Assembly (NCBI GenBank): GCA_017548045.1
Contig: JAFYNR010000040.1
Location: forward strand, 1-64,000
Direction: 5' to 3'
DNA length: 64,000 bases
DNA from: Clostridia bacterium
GTDB lineage: Bacteria; Bacillota; Clostridia; Oscillospirales; Acutalibacteraceae
The notes under the pieces were generated by a model that was not told the DNA's origin, made no database searches, and was given only the letters and a program-made list of their open reading frames with translations. Numbering within the stretch: position 1 is the stretch's first letter; each line of letters begins with the position of its first letter. The position numbers and the translations under genes are program-made. Below are positions 43,207 through 51,201 of this stretch, one piece after another.

Positions 43207-43884
43207 ATGACAATTTTTATGCTTAACGCCGCAGGAACGGTAAGCTTCTGGACGGCAACAAAAACCCTTGCAGAGGGCTGGCTTGAAAACTGTACGCTCT
43301 TTGCGTTGACTCTTGTTTTTGCATTGCCGCTTGGTCTTATTATCACCTTTGGCTCAATGTCAAAATTCAAGCCCCTCAGCTACCTTACACGAACCTTTGT
43401 GTGGATAATCAGAGGCACACCCCTTATGCTTCAGCTTATGGTTGTGTTTTATGTACCGGGTCTTCTTTTTGAAACTCCTTTCAAAAACAGAATGCTTGCG
43501 GCGCTGATTGCCTTTGTTATCAACTATGCGGCGTATTTCTCCGAGATTTACAGAGGCGGAATCGAAAGCATACCCAAGGGTCAGTATGAGGCTTGTCAGG
43601 TGCTTGGTATGACAAAAAGCCAGACGTTTTTCAAGGTTATCCTTATGCAGGTGGTGAAAAGAGTTGTTCCTCCTATGGGTAATGAAATTATTACTCTTGT
43701 CAAGGATACCTCTCTCGCAAGAATTATCGCTGTTGCGGAAATTCTTATGACGGCTGAAATTTACACCGCAAAAGGTATTATCTGGCCTCTGTTTTACACT
43801 GCGGTCTATTTCCTTGCATTCTGCGGAATTCTTACGCTTCTGTTCGGATTTATTGAAAAGAAGCTTGATTACTATAAAGGTTAA
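43207..43884 (+). CDS. Amino-acid ABC transporter permease
   Basis: A 225-residue permease of the HisMQ group, with five membrane helices. The WLENCTLFALTLVFALPLGL start, the FVWIIRGTPLMLQLMVVFY motif and the EAA-loop GIESIPKGQYEACQVLGMTKSQTF (contact with the ATPase) are clear. A single permease gene suggests a homodimeric channel. It is 33 bases after the binding protein gene and nine before the ATPase gene. Confidence 0.94.
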   Translation: MTIFMLNAAGTVSFWTATKTLAEGWLENCTLFALTLVFALPLGLIITFGSMSKFKPLSYLTRTFVWIIRGTPLMLQLMVVFYVPGLLFETPFKNRMLAALIAFVINYAAYFSEIYRGGIESIPKGQYEACQVLGMTKSQTFFKVILMQVVKRVVPPMGNEIITLVKDTSLARIIAVAEILMTAEIYTAKGIIWPLFYTAVYFLAFCGILTLLFGFIEKKLDYYKG

Positions 43885-43893
43885 GGTGCGGCT

Positions 43894-44679
43894 ATGGCAA
43901 TACTTGAAGTCAGAAAACTTTATAAAAGCTTTGGCAGCAACAATGTTCTCAAGGGCATTGATTTTGACCTTGAAGAGGGCAAGGTGCTTTCGATCATCGG
44001 TTCATCAGGTAGCGGTAAAACAACTCTGCTGCGCTGCATTACCTCACTTGAAACTGCCGATAAGGGCAGCATAACCGTTAACGGAAAAATGGTTTTTGAT
44101 GACGAAAATCATCATAAGCTGACAAAGGAAGAAATCCGCAAGAACAGACTTTCGGTAGGACTTGTTTTTCAGGATTTTCACCTTTTTCCGCAGTATACCG
44201 TTCTCAAAAATGTAACCCTTGCCTGTGAGCTTCAGGCAAAGAAAGACCCTCAGTGGAAGCAGAATAAAAAGCAGATTCTTGCTGACATTGAAGAAAATGC
44301 AAAGACTATTCTTGCCAAAGTAGGTCTTTCCGAAAAGCTGAATGCTTATCCCTGCGAGCTTTCGGGCGGTCAGAAACAGCGAGTTTCAATCGCGAGAGCG
44401 CTTGCGATGAATCCCAGCATCCTTTTCTTTGACGAGCCTACATCTGCGCTTGATCCGGAACTTACGGGCGAAATCCTCAAAGTTATCAGAGATCTTGCGG
44501 CGGCTAAAATGACAATGGTTATTGTTACTCACGAAATGGCTTTTGCAAGGGATGTTTCAGACCACGTTATCTTTATGGATGGTGGCGTTATCGTTGAGGA
44601 AGGTGACCCTGAGCAGGTTATCAATAATCCTCAGCAGGAGAGGACAAAGCATTTTCTGAGCCGTTTTCAGGAGAAATAA
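43894..44679 (+). CDS. Amino-acid ABC transporter ATP-binding protein
   Basis: A 261-residue ATPase. Walker A GSSGSGKT is near residue 34, signature ELSGGQKQR near 153, Walker [14 protein letters not shown] near 177, and the switch His in IVTHEM. It belongs to the polar amino acid group (GlnQ/HisP type). An insert of about 15 residues around [19 protein letters not shown] is somewhat longer than in close relatives. Third and last gene of the importer operon. Confidence 0.95.
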   Translation: MAILEVRKLYKSFGSNNVLKGIDFDLEEGKVLSIIGSSGSGKTTLLRCITSLETADKGSITVNGKMVFDDENHHKLTKEEIRKNRLSVGLVFQDFHLFPQYTVLKNVTLACELQAKKDPQWKQNKKQILADIEENAKTILAKVGLSEKLNAYPCELSGGQKQRVSIARALAMNPSILFFDEPTSALDPELTGEILKVIRDLAAAKMTMVIVTHEMAFARDVSDHVIFMDGGVIVEEGDPEQVINNPQQERTKHFLSRFQEK

Positions 44680-44690
44680 ATAAAATTAAC

Positions 44691-44724
44691 AACACTCCGA
44701 AAGTCTGTTGATTTTCGGAGTGTT
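44691..44724 (+). terminator. Terminator after the importer operon
   Basis: Twelve-pair stem AACACTCCGAAA / TTTCGGAGTGTT (44691-44702 with 44713-44724). The T-run is weak, and the stem is shared with the promoter of the next gene. Confidence 0.8.
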
Positions 44725-44736
44725 TCATATTATAAT
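44708..44736 (+). promoter_or_regulatory. Promoter overlapping the terminator hairpin
   Basis: -35 TTGATT (44708-44713), 17-base spacer, perfect -10 TATAAT (44731-44736). The -35 lies in the loop and the spacer covers the 3' arm of the terminator. Confidence 0.75.
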
Positions 44737-44758
44737 GGTCAGAAAGGGGATGATACTT

Positions 44759-45301
44759 GTGAAAATAATGATTGCCTCCGATATTCACGGCTCGGAGTTT
44801 TACTGTAAAAAACTTATTGATGCGTATGAAAAAGAGGGAGCAGGCAGGCTTCTGCTTTTGGGCGATATACTTTACCACGGTCCCAGAAACGATTTGCCTG
44901 AAGGTTATGCACCCAAAAAGGTTATTGAGCTTCTTAACGGAATGAAGGATGAGCTTCTTTGCGTCAGGGGTAACTGTGACACAGAGGTTGACCAGATGGT
45001 GCTGAATTTTCCCATTCTTGGGGATTATGCAGTTTTATCCGCAGGTGATAAGCTTATTTATGCAACCCACGGCCATAAATTCGGCAAGGAAAATCCGCCT
45101 CCTCTCAAAGACGGCGATATACTTCTTTGTGGTCATACCCATATTCCTGAATGTACCGATTGCGGCGGATTCACTTATCTCAATACGGGTTCGGTTTCCA
45201 TTCCCAAAGAAAATTCCTGGCACGGGTATATTGTTCTTGAAAACAATGAGTTTACCTGGAAGGATATTGATGGCGAAATAAAAATGAATTACAAAGTGTA
45301 A
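44759..45301 (+). CDS. YfcE/MJ0936-type phosphodiesterase
   Basis: A 180-residue calcineurin-like phosphoesterase from a GTG start at 44759, chosen because AAAGGGG lies nine bases upstream; the ATG at 44750 is too close to it. Metal-binding motifs in order: ASDIHGS, LLGDILYHGPRND, RGNCDTEVDQ, THGHKFG and CGHTHIPE, the complete two-metal site of the YfcE family. Such enzymes hydrolyse phosphodiesters in vitro, with no settled physiological role. It is followed 14 bases later by a large membrane protein gene, probably co-transcribed. Confidence 0.92.
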   Translation: MKIMIASDIHGSEFYCKKLIDAYEKEGAGRLLLLGDILYHGPRNDLPEGYAPKKVIELLNGMKDELLCVRGNCDTEVDQMVLNFPILGDYAVLSAGDKLIYATHGHKFGKENPPPLKDGDILLCGHTHIPECTDCGGFTYLNTGSVSIPKENSWHGYIVLENNEFTWKDIDGEIKMNYKV

Positions 45302-45314
45302 GGAGAAGTAAAAT

Positions 45315-46802
45315 ATGGAAGTTCTGAATGTAAGACGACTCACTCCCGGCATCAAGGCTTTGCTTGTGATAACCTGTGCGGTTATGTGCGGCTTTATGTG
45401 GCGCGTAAGAGGCACTCACGGCTGGGGTTCAATGTGGGGTATGTTTGCCGTAGGCGTAATGCTTGTTCTTTTTATTTTTGCATTTTTCGGAAACCGCAAA
45501 AAAATGAGCCTTGAAGCAATACCTGTTGCGGTTATTCTGCTTGGTATTACCAACGGCGGTTGGGGTACTCTCAATTCACAGATGGGCGGTTATCTTGGCA
45601 GCACGGTGCCTTTCACCGGCGAAGAAGCTGTTGCGGTAACTGAAATCAGCCCTTGGTCGGGTATGGCGGCAATGCTTCTTCTCGGCTTTGGCTGGATGCC
45701 GCTTTTTGCAATGTTTATCGGCACTCTTTTTTCAAAGAAAGAATACAAAATCGGTCACTATATAGCACTTATTGCCGTATTCTATGCGGTGGTTTATATC
45801 TTTCAGTTTTTCGTTGCGCACTATATCGTGCCTTTCGTGAATTCCGATGCGGTTGAAGCTTTCAAGCTTGGTCTTGCAGACAGAGGCCACGAAATGACTC
45901 CTATGATGGCATACATAAAAAATCTGGGTAACGAAGCCTGGTTCAAAAAAATTCCATACGGAAGAAACTACTATGCGATGGTAAGAATCGTTTCTTATTC
46001 TGCGGCGGCACTTGTGCTTTCGCTTTCACTTCTTATTGCGAAGCGTGATAAGATTGCGGCATTTATTTCATTTGCAATCAACCTTATTTGTTCCGTTTCA
46101 ATAACCCTTGCAGATGTTGTTATGGTTATGGATTCGGACAGAGGCTTTTTCCCGGGTATAAGCGTGCCCCGTTTTATTCAAGGCGGTAACTGGTCGCTGT
46201 GGGAGTACCTGACAGGCTTTCTTCTGGGCTTCGGAATTATGCTTCTGCTTGTGTGTCTGCCTAAAAGCGTTGCAGGCGGCGAGGGCGATTTTGACTATAC
46301 TCTGCCTTTGAAAAACAGAAAGCTTTATGCGGCATACAGTGCAGTTGTTACGCTTTTTGCATCCTTTGTCGTAACCGTTGCAAGACCTGCGGGAATGAGG
46401 ATTTCAGAGCTTGTTCTTTATAAGGGCTGGTCTGATAATGAGGACCTTATTACATATGTTTCCATGGCGGTTCTTTGCGTTATCGGTATTATTCCGTGCT
46501 TTGTTGTTGCAAAGAAGAATATCGTCAAGAGAGAATTGCCTAACCTTTTCAATATCAGAACAGAGGATTTCTGTCTGAAAGCAATTCCTGTTTATTTCTT
46601 TGTGACGGCTGTTCTTTATTTTGTTCTGGGTGACTCTGCAATTTATTTCACCGTACCTTTTGCAGAAATGAAAAGCTTCGCATCATTCCTTGAAATGACA
46701 CGAAGCGGTGATATTCTTATTCCCGTAATTATGGTTATCAGCTTTGCCGTATTCAATCTGCTTTACCTTGCAGTTTCGAAAAAGGCAATCAAGAAAAAAT
46801 AA
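45315..46802 (+). CDS. Polytopic membrane protein, unrecognised
   Basis: A 495-residue integral membrane protein with about 12 hydrophobic segments. I recognise no family. Glycine- and tryptophan-rich motifs stand out: FMWRVRGTHGWGSMWG after the first helix (about 28-43), GITNGGWGTLNSQMGG after the third (about 77-92), then FIQGGNWSLWEYLTG near 292. Such motifs, together with charged residues inside helices (MVMDSDRG), suggest a transporter or membrane enzyme. It has a good SD (AAGGAG) and follows the phosphodiesterase by 14 bases. Its 3' end overlaps the converging HAD gene by 14 bases. Confidence 0.8.
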   Translation: MEVLNVRRLTPGIKALLVITCAVMCGFMWRVRGTHGWGSMWGMFAVGVMLVLFIFAFFGNRKKMSLEAIPVAVILLGITNGGWGTLNSQMGGYLGSTVPFTGEEAVAVTEISPWSGMAAMLLLGFGWMPLFAMFIGTLFSKKEYKIGHYIALIAVFYAVVYIFQFFVAHYIVPFVNSDAVEAFKLGLADRGHEMTPMMAYIKNLGNEAWFKKIPYGRNYYAMVRIVSYSAAALVLSLSLLIAKRDKIAAFISFAINLICSVSITLADVVMVMDSDRGFFPGISVPRFIQGGNWSLWEYLTGFLLGFGIMLLLVCLPKSVAGGEGDFDYTLPLKNRKLYAAYSAVVTLFASFVVTVARPAGMRISELVLYKGWSDNEDLITYVSMAVLCVIGIIPCFVVAKKNIVKRELPNLFNIRTEDFCLKAIPVYFFVTAVLYFVLGDSAIYFTVPFAEMKSFASFLEMTRSGDILIPVIMVISFAVFNLLYLAVSKKAIKKK

Positions 46803-47436
46803 TTCTGCGGATATCCTCGGTGCTGTCTGCAATGTAGTCGGCACCGGAATTTATCAGTTCATCTCTGTCACCGAAGCCGAAGGTTACGCCGATGCTGTCA
46901 ACCTTTGCCTCTTTGGCGCCATCTATGTCGAAGTAACGGTCACCTATCATAACCGTTTTGGCTTTGTCTGTGTTCAGGACAGATACGGCACGTTCCACAA
47001 GTGCGGTTTTGCTTTCGGGTGCCCTGTCGCTTTCGGGTGCGGAGATATAATCAAAAAGGTGAGACACCTTCAGATACTTTAGAATTTCAACAATAAAATT
47101 TTCGGGCTTTGAGCTTGCGACAGCGAGCTTGATGCCCGATTTTTTAATATCGTTCAGCAGTTTTTCCATACCGTCATAAAAACGCAAACGGTAGATTCCG
47201 CCGTTCATATAGCTTTCACGGTATTTTTCAACAGCTTTCGCACTGTCTTCATCCGATAAATTCAGTGCACGCTTGAACGACGAAAAAACGGGAGGCCCGA
47301 TGAATGTATGCACAACCTCCTCGGGAAGAGGGTCAAATCCCATAGCCTTGACAGCATAGCGCACCGAGTCATAAATCCCTTCACCCGTATCCGCTATCGT
47401 GCCGTCAAAATCAAGTAAAACCGCATCGTATTTCAT
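46789..47436 (-). CDS. HAD-family phosphatase (phosphoglycolate phosphatase-like)
   Basis: A 215-residue HAD hydrolase, subfamily IA. Motif I is LLDFDGTIAD with nucleophile Asp9 and Asp11, motif II is VASSKP, motif III lysine lies near residue 143 (PESKTAL), and motif IV is MIGDRYFDIDGAKEA. The cap is the small alpha-helical type. The substrate is a small phosphate ester, possibly phosphoglycolate or pyrophosphate (PpaX-like), which cannot be told apart by eye. Transcribed toward the membrane protein gene, which it overlaps at the 3' end. Confidence 0.9.
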   Translation of the reverse strand: MKYDAVLLDFDGTIADTGEGIYDSVRYAVKAMGFDPLPEEVVHTFIGPPVFSSFKRALNLSDEDSAKAVEKYRESYMNGGIYRLRFYDGMEKLLNDIKKSGIKLAVASSKPENFIVEILKYLKVSHLFDYISAPESDRAPESKTALVERAVSVLNTDKAKTVMIGDRYFDIDGAKEAKVDSIGVTFGFGDRDELINSGADYIADSTEDIRRIIFS

Positions 47437-47504
47437 AATACACTCTCCCTGTTTGTTATTCCGGATTATACCACAGATAATTTATCTGTTCAACAATTAT
47501 TTTG

Positions 47505-47533
47505 TTTACTTTTTAAAGATAGTATGGTATACT
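47505..47533 (+). promoter_or_regulatory. Promoter of the aminotransferase-trpS unit
   Basis: -35 TTTACT (47505-47510), 17-base spacer, -10 TATACT (47528-47533), 53 bases before the ATG. Confidence 0.65.
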
Positions 47534-47586
47534 ACATTATTATTAATTAAAAAATCGCATTTATTCCTGAAAGGACTGAAAAACTG

Positions 47587-48765
47587 ATGGATTACAAATT
47601 TGCAAAGGGTGTAGCATCTCTCAAGCCCTCAATTATCAGAGAGATTCTTAAAAGCTCAGGTGATACAATTCCCCTTGCAGCAGGCAATCCCGCACCCGAT
47701 GCTTTCCCTGTTGAGGATATAAAGAAAATCGTAAACGAAATTTTTGAGGCAGACCCCATACTTGCGCTTCAGTACGGTGTCAGCGAAGGCTATACTCCTC
47801 TTATTGAAAAGCTTACGGAGCTTGCAAAAAACCGTTACGGAGTCGGCAGTGAAAACGACGGTCTTATCGTTGTAAGCGGTGCCCAGCAGGTAATGAGCCT
47901 TATGAGTCAGTGCTTTATCAACTACGGCGATTGCATTCTGTGTGAAGAACCTTCATTTATCGGCTCACTCAACTGCTTCAGAAGCTACGGCGCAAAGCTC
48001 AGCGGTGTACCCGTTGACAGTGACGGTATGAATATCGAAGCACTTGAAGAAAAACTCAGAACGGAAGAAAACGTAAAGTTTATCTATACCATACCCAATT
48101 TCCAGAATCCCGCAGGCGTTACAATGTCACTCGAAAAGAGAAAAGCGGTTTATGAGCTTGCCAAGAAATATGGTGTGCTTATTCTGGAAGATAACCCCTA
48201 CGGCGACCTTCGTGTATCAGGTGAAAACGTGCCTGCAATCAAGAGCTTTGATGAAGACGGTATTGTTGTTTATGCAGGTTCATTTTCAAAGATTGTTGCT
48301 CCCGGTATAAGAGTGGGCTATGCACTCGCTCCAAAGGAGATTATTGCAAAGCTTACGGTTGCAAAGCAGACACAGGATGTTCATACACCTCTTATTTCAC
48401 AGCTGGTTGTTTATAAGTGGCTTACGGAATATGATTTTGAAGGCCATATCAATAAAATCAGAGAGATTTACAGACGCAAGCTCAATCTTCTTTGCGACTG
48501 TGTTGATAAGGAGCTTTCCGATTATCTTACCTATCACAGACCCGAAGGCGGCCTTTTTGTTTGGGCAAAGCTTAACGACGGCATTGATATGCTTGATTTC
48601 TGCCGCAAGGCAAGTGCCGCAGGCGTTTCTGTTGTTCCCGGCAACGCATTTATGGTTGACGGAGATAAGGAATGCAGCTATATCCGAATGAACTTCTCAA
48701 CACCCTCAGACGAAGCCATTGTCAAGGGCGTTAAAATTCTCGGTGAAGTTGCCAAATCACTTTAA
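47587..48765 (+). CDS. PLP-dependent class I/II aminotransferase
   Basis: A 392-residue fold type I aminotransferase resembling the 2-aminoadipate/LysN and MocR C-terminal group. It begins FAKGVASLKPSIIREIL and has the IPLAAGNPAPDAFP motif, the GAQQVM cofactor loop, PNFQNPAGVTMS, EDNPYGDL, and the PLP-binding lysine in YAGSFSKIVAPGIRVGY (near residue 238). There is no DNA-binding domain, so it is an enzyme and not a MocR regulator. The amino acid substrate is not clear. trpS follows 15 bases downstream. Confidence 0.92.
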   Translation: MDYKFAKGVASLKPSIIREILKSSGDTIPLAAGNPAPDAFPVEDIKKIVNEIFEADPILALQYGVSEGYTPLIEKLTELAKNRYGVGSENDGLIVVSGAQQVMSLMSQCFINYGDCILCEEPSFIGSLNCFRSYGAKLSGVPVDSDGMNIEALEEKLRTEENVKFIYTIPNFQNPAGVTMSLEKRKAVYELAKKYGVLILEDNPYGDLRVSGENVPAIKSFDEDGIVVYAGSFSKIVAPGIRVGYALAPKEIIAKLTVAKQTQDVHTPLISQLVVYKWLTEYDFEGHINKIREIYRRKLNLLCDCVDKELSDYLTYHRPEGGLFVWAKLNDGIDMLDFCRKASAAGVSVVPGNAFMVDGDKECSYIRMNFSTPSDEAIVKGVKILGEVAKSL

Positions 48766-48780
48766 AAGAGGTAAACCGAA

Positions 48781-49791
48781 ATGGAAAATACAACACCCGA
48801 AAAAAAGCCCATAGTTCTCAGCATGATTCAGCCAACGTCAATCCCCACGCTGGGCAACTATCTGGGAGCACTTAAAAACTGGAAAAAAATGAGCGACGAC
48901 TATAACTGCCTTTATGCGGTTGCAGACCTTCACGCTCTTACAATTCACCCCGAGCCCGCAAAGCTCCGCCAGCAGATTCTTGAAATGTACGCAATTATGC
49001 TTGCCGTAGGTCTTGACCCCGAAAAGAACATCGTTTTCCTTCAGAGTCAGGTTGCGGCGCACGCAGAGCTTGCCTGGATTCTTGATTGCTATACACAGTT
49101 CGGTGAGGCTTCAAGAATGACTCAGTTCAAAGAGAAATCACAGAAGCACGCAGATAACGTCAACGTTGGTTTGTTTGCATATCCCGTGCTTATGGCGGCG
49201 GATATTCTGCTTTATCAGGCAAATTTCGTTCCCATCGGTGCAGACCAGAAGCAGCATCTTGAGCTTGCCCGTGATATTGCCAACCGCTTTAATTCGCTCA
49301 GAGGCAACACCTTCACACTTCCCGAGCCCTTTATCGGTAAGGTAGGCGCAAGGGTTATGAGCCTTCAGGATCCCACACAGAAGATGTCGAAAAGCGACCC
49401 CAATCCCAAGGCATCCGTTTCTCTGCTTGATCCTCCCGAGGTTATCCTCAAGAAGTTCAAGTCTGCGGTTACAGACAGCGAGGCTTGCGTGCGTTATGCA
49501 GACGGTAAGGACGGCATAAACAATCTTATGGCGATTTACTCCTGCTGCACAGGTCTTGACTACGAAGCTATTGAAAAAGAATTTGAAGGCAAGGGCTACG
49601 GCGATTTCAAGGTTAAGGTTGCGGAAGCTGTTATTGAAGAGCTTCGCCCGGTGCAGGAAGAATATAAGCGTCTTATTGCGGATAAGCAGTATCTTCTTGA
49701 CACAGCCGCCGCAGGTGCTGAAAAAGCTTCACGCATTGCATACAGAACTCTTACCAAAGCAAAGAAAAAAGTCGGACTTTTGCTCGGTTAA
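48781..49791 (+). CDS. trpS: Tryptophanyl-tRNA synthetase
   Basis: A 336-residue class Ic synthetase. It charges tRNA-Trp. The HIGH-equivalent is PTLGNYLG at 22-29 and the KMSKS loop is QKMSKSDPNP near residue 201. GADQKQHLELARDIANRFN, which contacts tryptophan and ATP, is conserved. Length is standard. There is no T-box leader: only 15 bases separate it from the aminotransferase gene, with which it is co-transcribed. Confidence 0.97.
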   Translation: MENTTPEKKPIVLSMIQPTSIPTLGNYLGALKNWKKMSDDYNCLYAVADLHALTIHPEPAKLRQQILEMYAIMLAVGLDPEKNIVFLQSQVAAHAELAWILDCYTQFGEASRMTQFKEKSQKHADNVNVGLFAYPVLMAADILLYQANFVPIGADQKQHLELARDIANRFNSLRGNTFTLPEPFIGKVGARVMSLQDPTQKMSKSDPNPKASVSLLDPPEVILKKFKSAVTDSEACVRYADGKDGINNLMAIYSCCTGLDYEAIEKEFEGKGYGDFKVKVAEAVIEELRPVQEEYKRLIADKQYLLDTAAAGAEKASRIAYRTLTKAKKKVGLLLG

Positions 49792-49831
49792 GAGCCTTGA
49801 AAACCGAAAAATTTGTTAAATACGCCAAAAT

Positions 49832-49881
49832 TGCATAAATATTCAGAAAACACTTGATTTTTTGAATATTCAATGTATAAT
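49832..49881 (+). promoter_or_regulatory. argG promoter with candidate ArgR sites
   Basis: Promoter TTGATT (49854-49859), 16-base spacer, TATAAT (49876-49881). TGCATAAATATTCA at 49832-49845 fits the ARG box form TGAAT-N4-ATTCA with one mismatch, and TGAATATTCA at 49863-49872 within the spacer is a compressed palindrome. The promoter is convincing. The ArgR sites are tentative. Confidence 0.6.
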
Positions 49882-49917
49882 TAATGCATAAAAATAAATT
49901 ACGAACGGAGAATTACA

Positions 49918-51147
49918 ATGAAAGAAATTAAAAAAGTTGTTCTTGCCTACTCAGGCGGTCTTGATACATCAATCATCATCCCTTGGCTTAAAGAGAACTA
50001 CAACAACTGCGAGGTTGTTGCTGTTTCAGGTGACGTAGGTCAGGGTACAGAGCTTGACGGTCTTGAAGAGAAGGCAATCAAAACAGGTGCTTCAAAGCTT
50101 TACATCGAAAACCTTCAGGATGAATTCGTAAGCGATTACATCTTCCCCACACTCAAAGCAGGTGCAGTTTATGAGAAGGAATACCTTCTCGGCACATCCT
50201 TTGCACGTCCCATTATTGCAAAGAGAATTGTTGAAATTGCAAAGGCTGAAGGCGCAGACGCTATCTGCCACGGCTGCACAGGTAAGGGTAATGACCAGGT
50301 AAGATTCGAGCTTACAATCAAGGCTTTTGCTCCCGAAATGGAAATCATCGCTCCCTGGAGAATCTGGGATATCAAATCACGTGAAGAAGAAATCGAATAT
50401 GCAGAGGCACACAACATTCCTCTTAAAATAAACCGTGAAACCAACTATTCAAAGGATAAGAACCTCTGGCATCTTTCACACGAGGGTCTTGACCTTGAGG
50501 ATCCCGCAAACGAGCCTCAGTATAATAAGCCCGGCTTCCTTGAAATGGGCGTTTCACCCGAAATGGCACCCGATGAGCCTACATATATCACAATTCACTT
50601 TGAAAAGGGTGTTCCCACTGCTGTTAACGGCAAGGAAATGGGCGGCGTTGAGCTCATCAAGTACCTTAATGAGGTAGGCGGCAAGAACGGTATCGGCCTT
50701 AACGACATCGTTGAAAACCGTCTTGTTGGTATGAAGTCAAGAGGCGTTTACGAAAATCCCGCAGGTTCAATCCTCTTCAAGGCACACGATGTTCTTGAAA
50801 CAATCACTCTTGACAGAGATACTCAGCACTACAAAGAAATCGTTGCTCATAAGTTTGCAGAGCTTGTTTACTTCGGTCAGTGGTTTACTCCTCTGCGTGA
50901 GGCTCTTTCAGCATTTGTTGACAAGACTCAGGAAACAGTTACAGGCGACGTTAAGCTCAAGCTTTACAAGGGCAATATGATCAACGCAGGTGTTACTTCA
51001 CCCTATACCCTTTACAGCGAAGATTTCGCAACCTTCGATGCAGATGAAGTTTACGACCAGAAGGACTCCGCAGGCTTCATCAACCTCTTCGGTCTTCCCA
51101 TCAAGGTAAAGGCTATTCTTGAAGCTGAACGCAACGCAAACAAATAA
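49918..51147 (+). CDS. argG: Argininosuccinate synthase
   Basis: A 409-residue enzyme that joins citrulline and aspartate using ATP, the penultimate step of arginine synthesis. The ATP pyrophosphatase motif AYSGGLDTS is at about 10-18. The conserved [15 protein letters not shown] and [14 protein letters not shown] segments and the [14 protein letters not shown] region are all present. Its codon use strongly prefers ACA, GCA and TCA, unlike neighbouring genes, indicating high expression. A terminator separates it from argH. Confidence 0.98.
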   Translation: MKEIKKVVLAYSGGLDTSIIIPWLKENYNNCEVVAVSGDVGQGTELDGLEEKAIKTGASKLYIENLQDEFVSDYIFPTLKAGAVYEKEYLLGTSFARPIIAKRIVEIAKAEGADAICHGCTGKGNDQVRFELTIKAFAPEMEIIAPWRIWDIKSREEEIEYAEAHNIPLKINRETNYSKDKNLWHLSHEGLDLEDPANEPQYNKPGFLEMGVSPEMAPDEPTYITIHFEKGVPTAVNGKEMGGVELIKYLNEVGGKNGIGLNDIVENRLVGMKSRGVYENPAGSILFKAHDVLETITLDRDTQHYKEIVAHKFAELVYFGQWFTPLREALSAFVDKTQETVTGDVKLKLYKGNMINAGVTSPYTLYSEDFATFDADEVYDQKDSAGFINLFGLPIKVKAILEAERNANK

Positions 51148-51153
51148 AAACGT

Positions 51154-51180
51154 AAGAGCCGTCATATGGCGGCTCTTTTT
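51154..51180 (+). terminator. Terminator between argG and argH
   Basis: Eight-pair stem AAGAGCCG / CGGCTCTT with an eight-base loop, then T5. argH starts 22 bases later without an obvious promoter, so some read-through is likely. Confidence 0.85.
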
Positions 51181-51201
51181 CCCGTATAAGGAGGAATATA
51201 A

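Noticed and set aside
48766-48780. T-box leader before trpS
   Set aside because: Only 15 bases separate trpS from the upstream gene, too short for a T-box, and none is seen before the aminotransferase gene.
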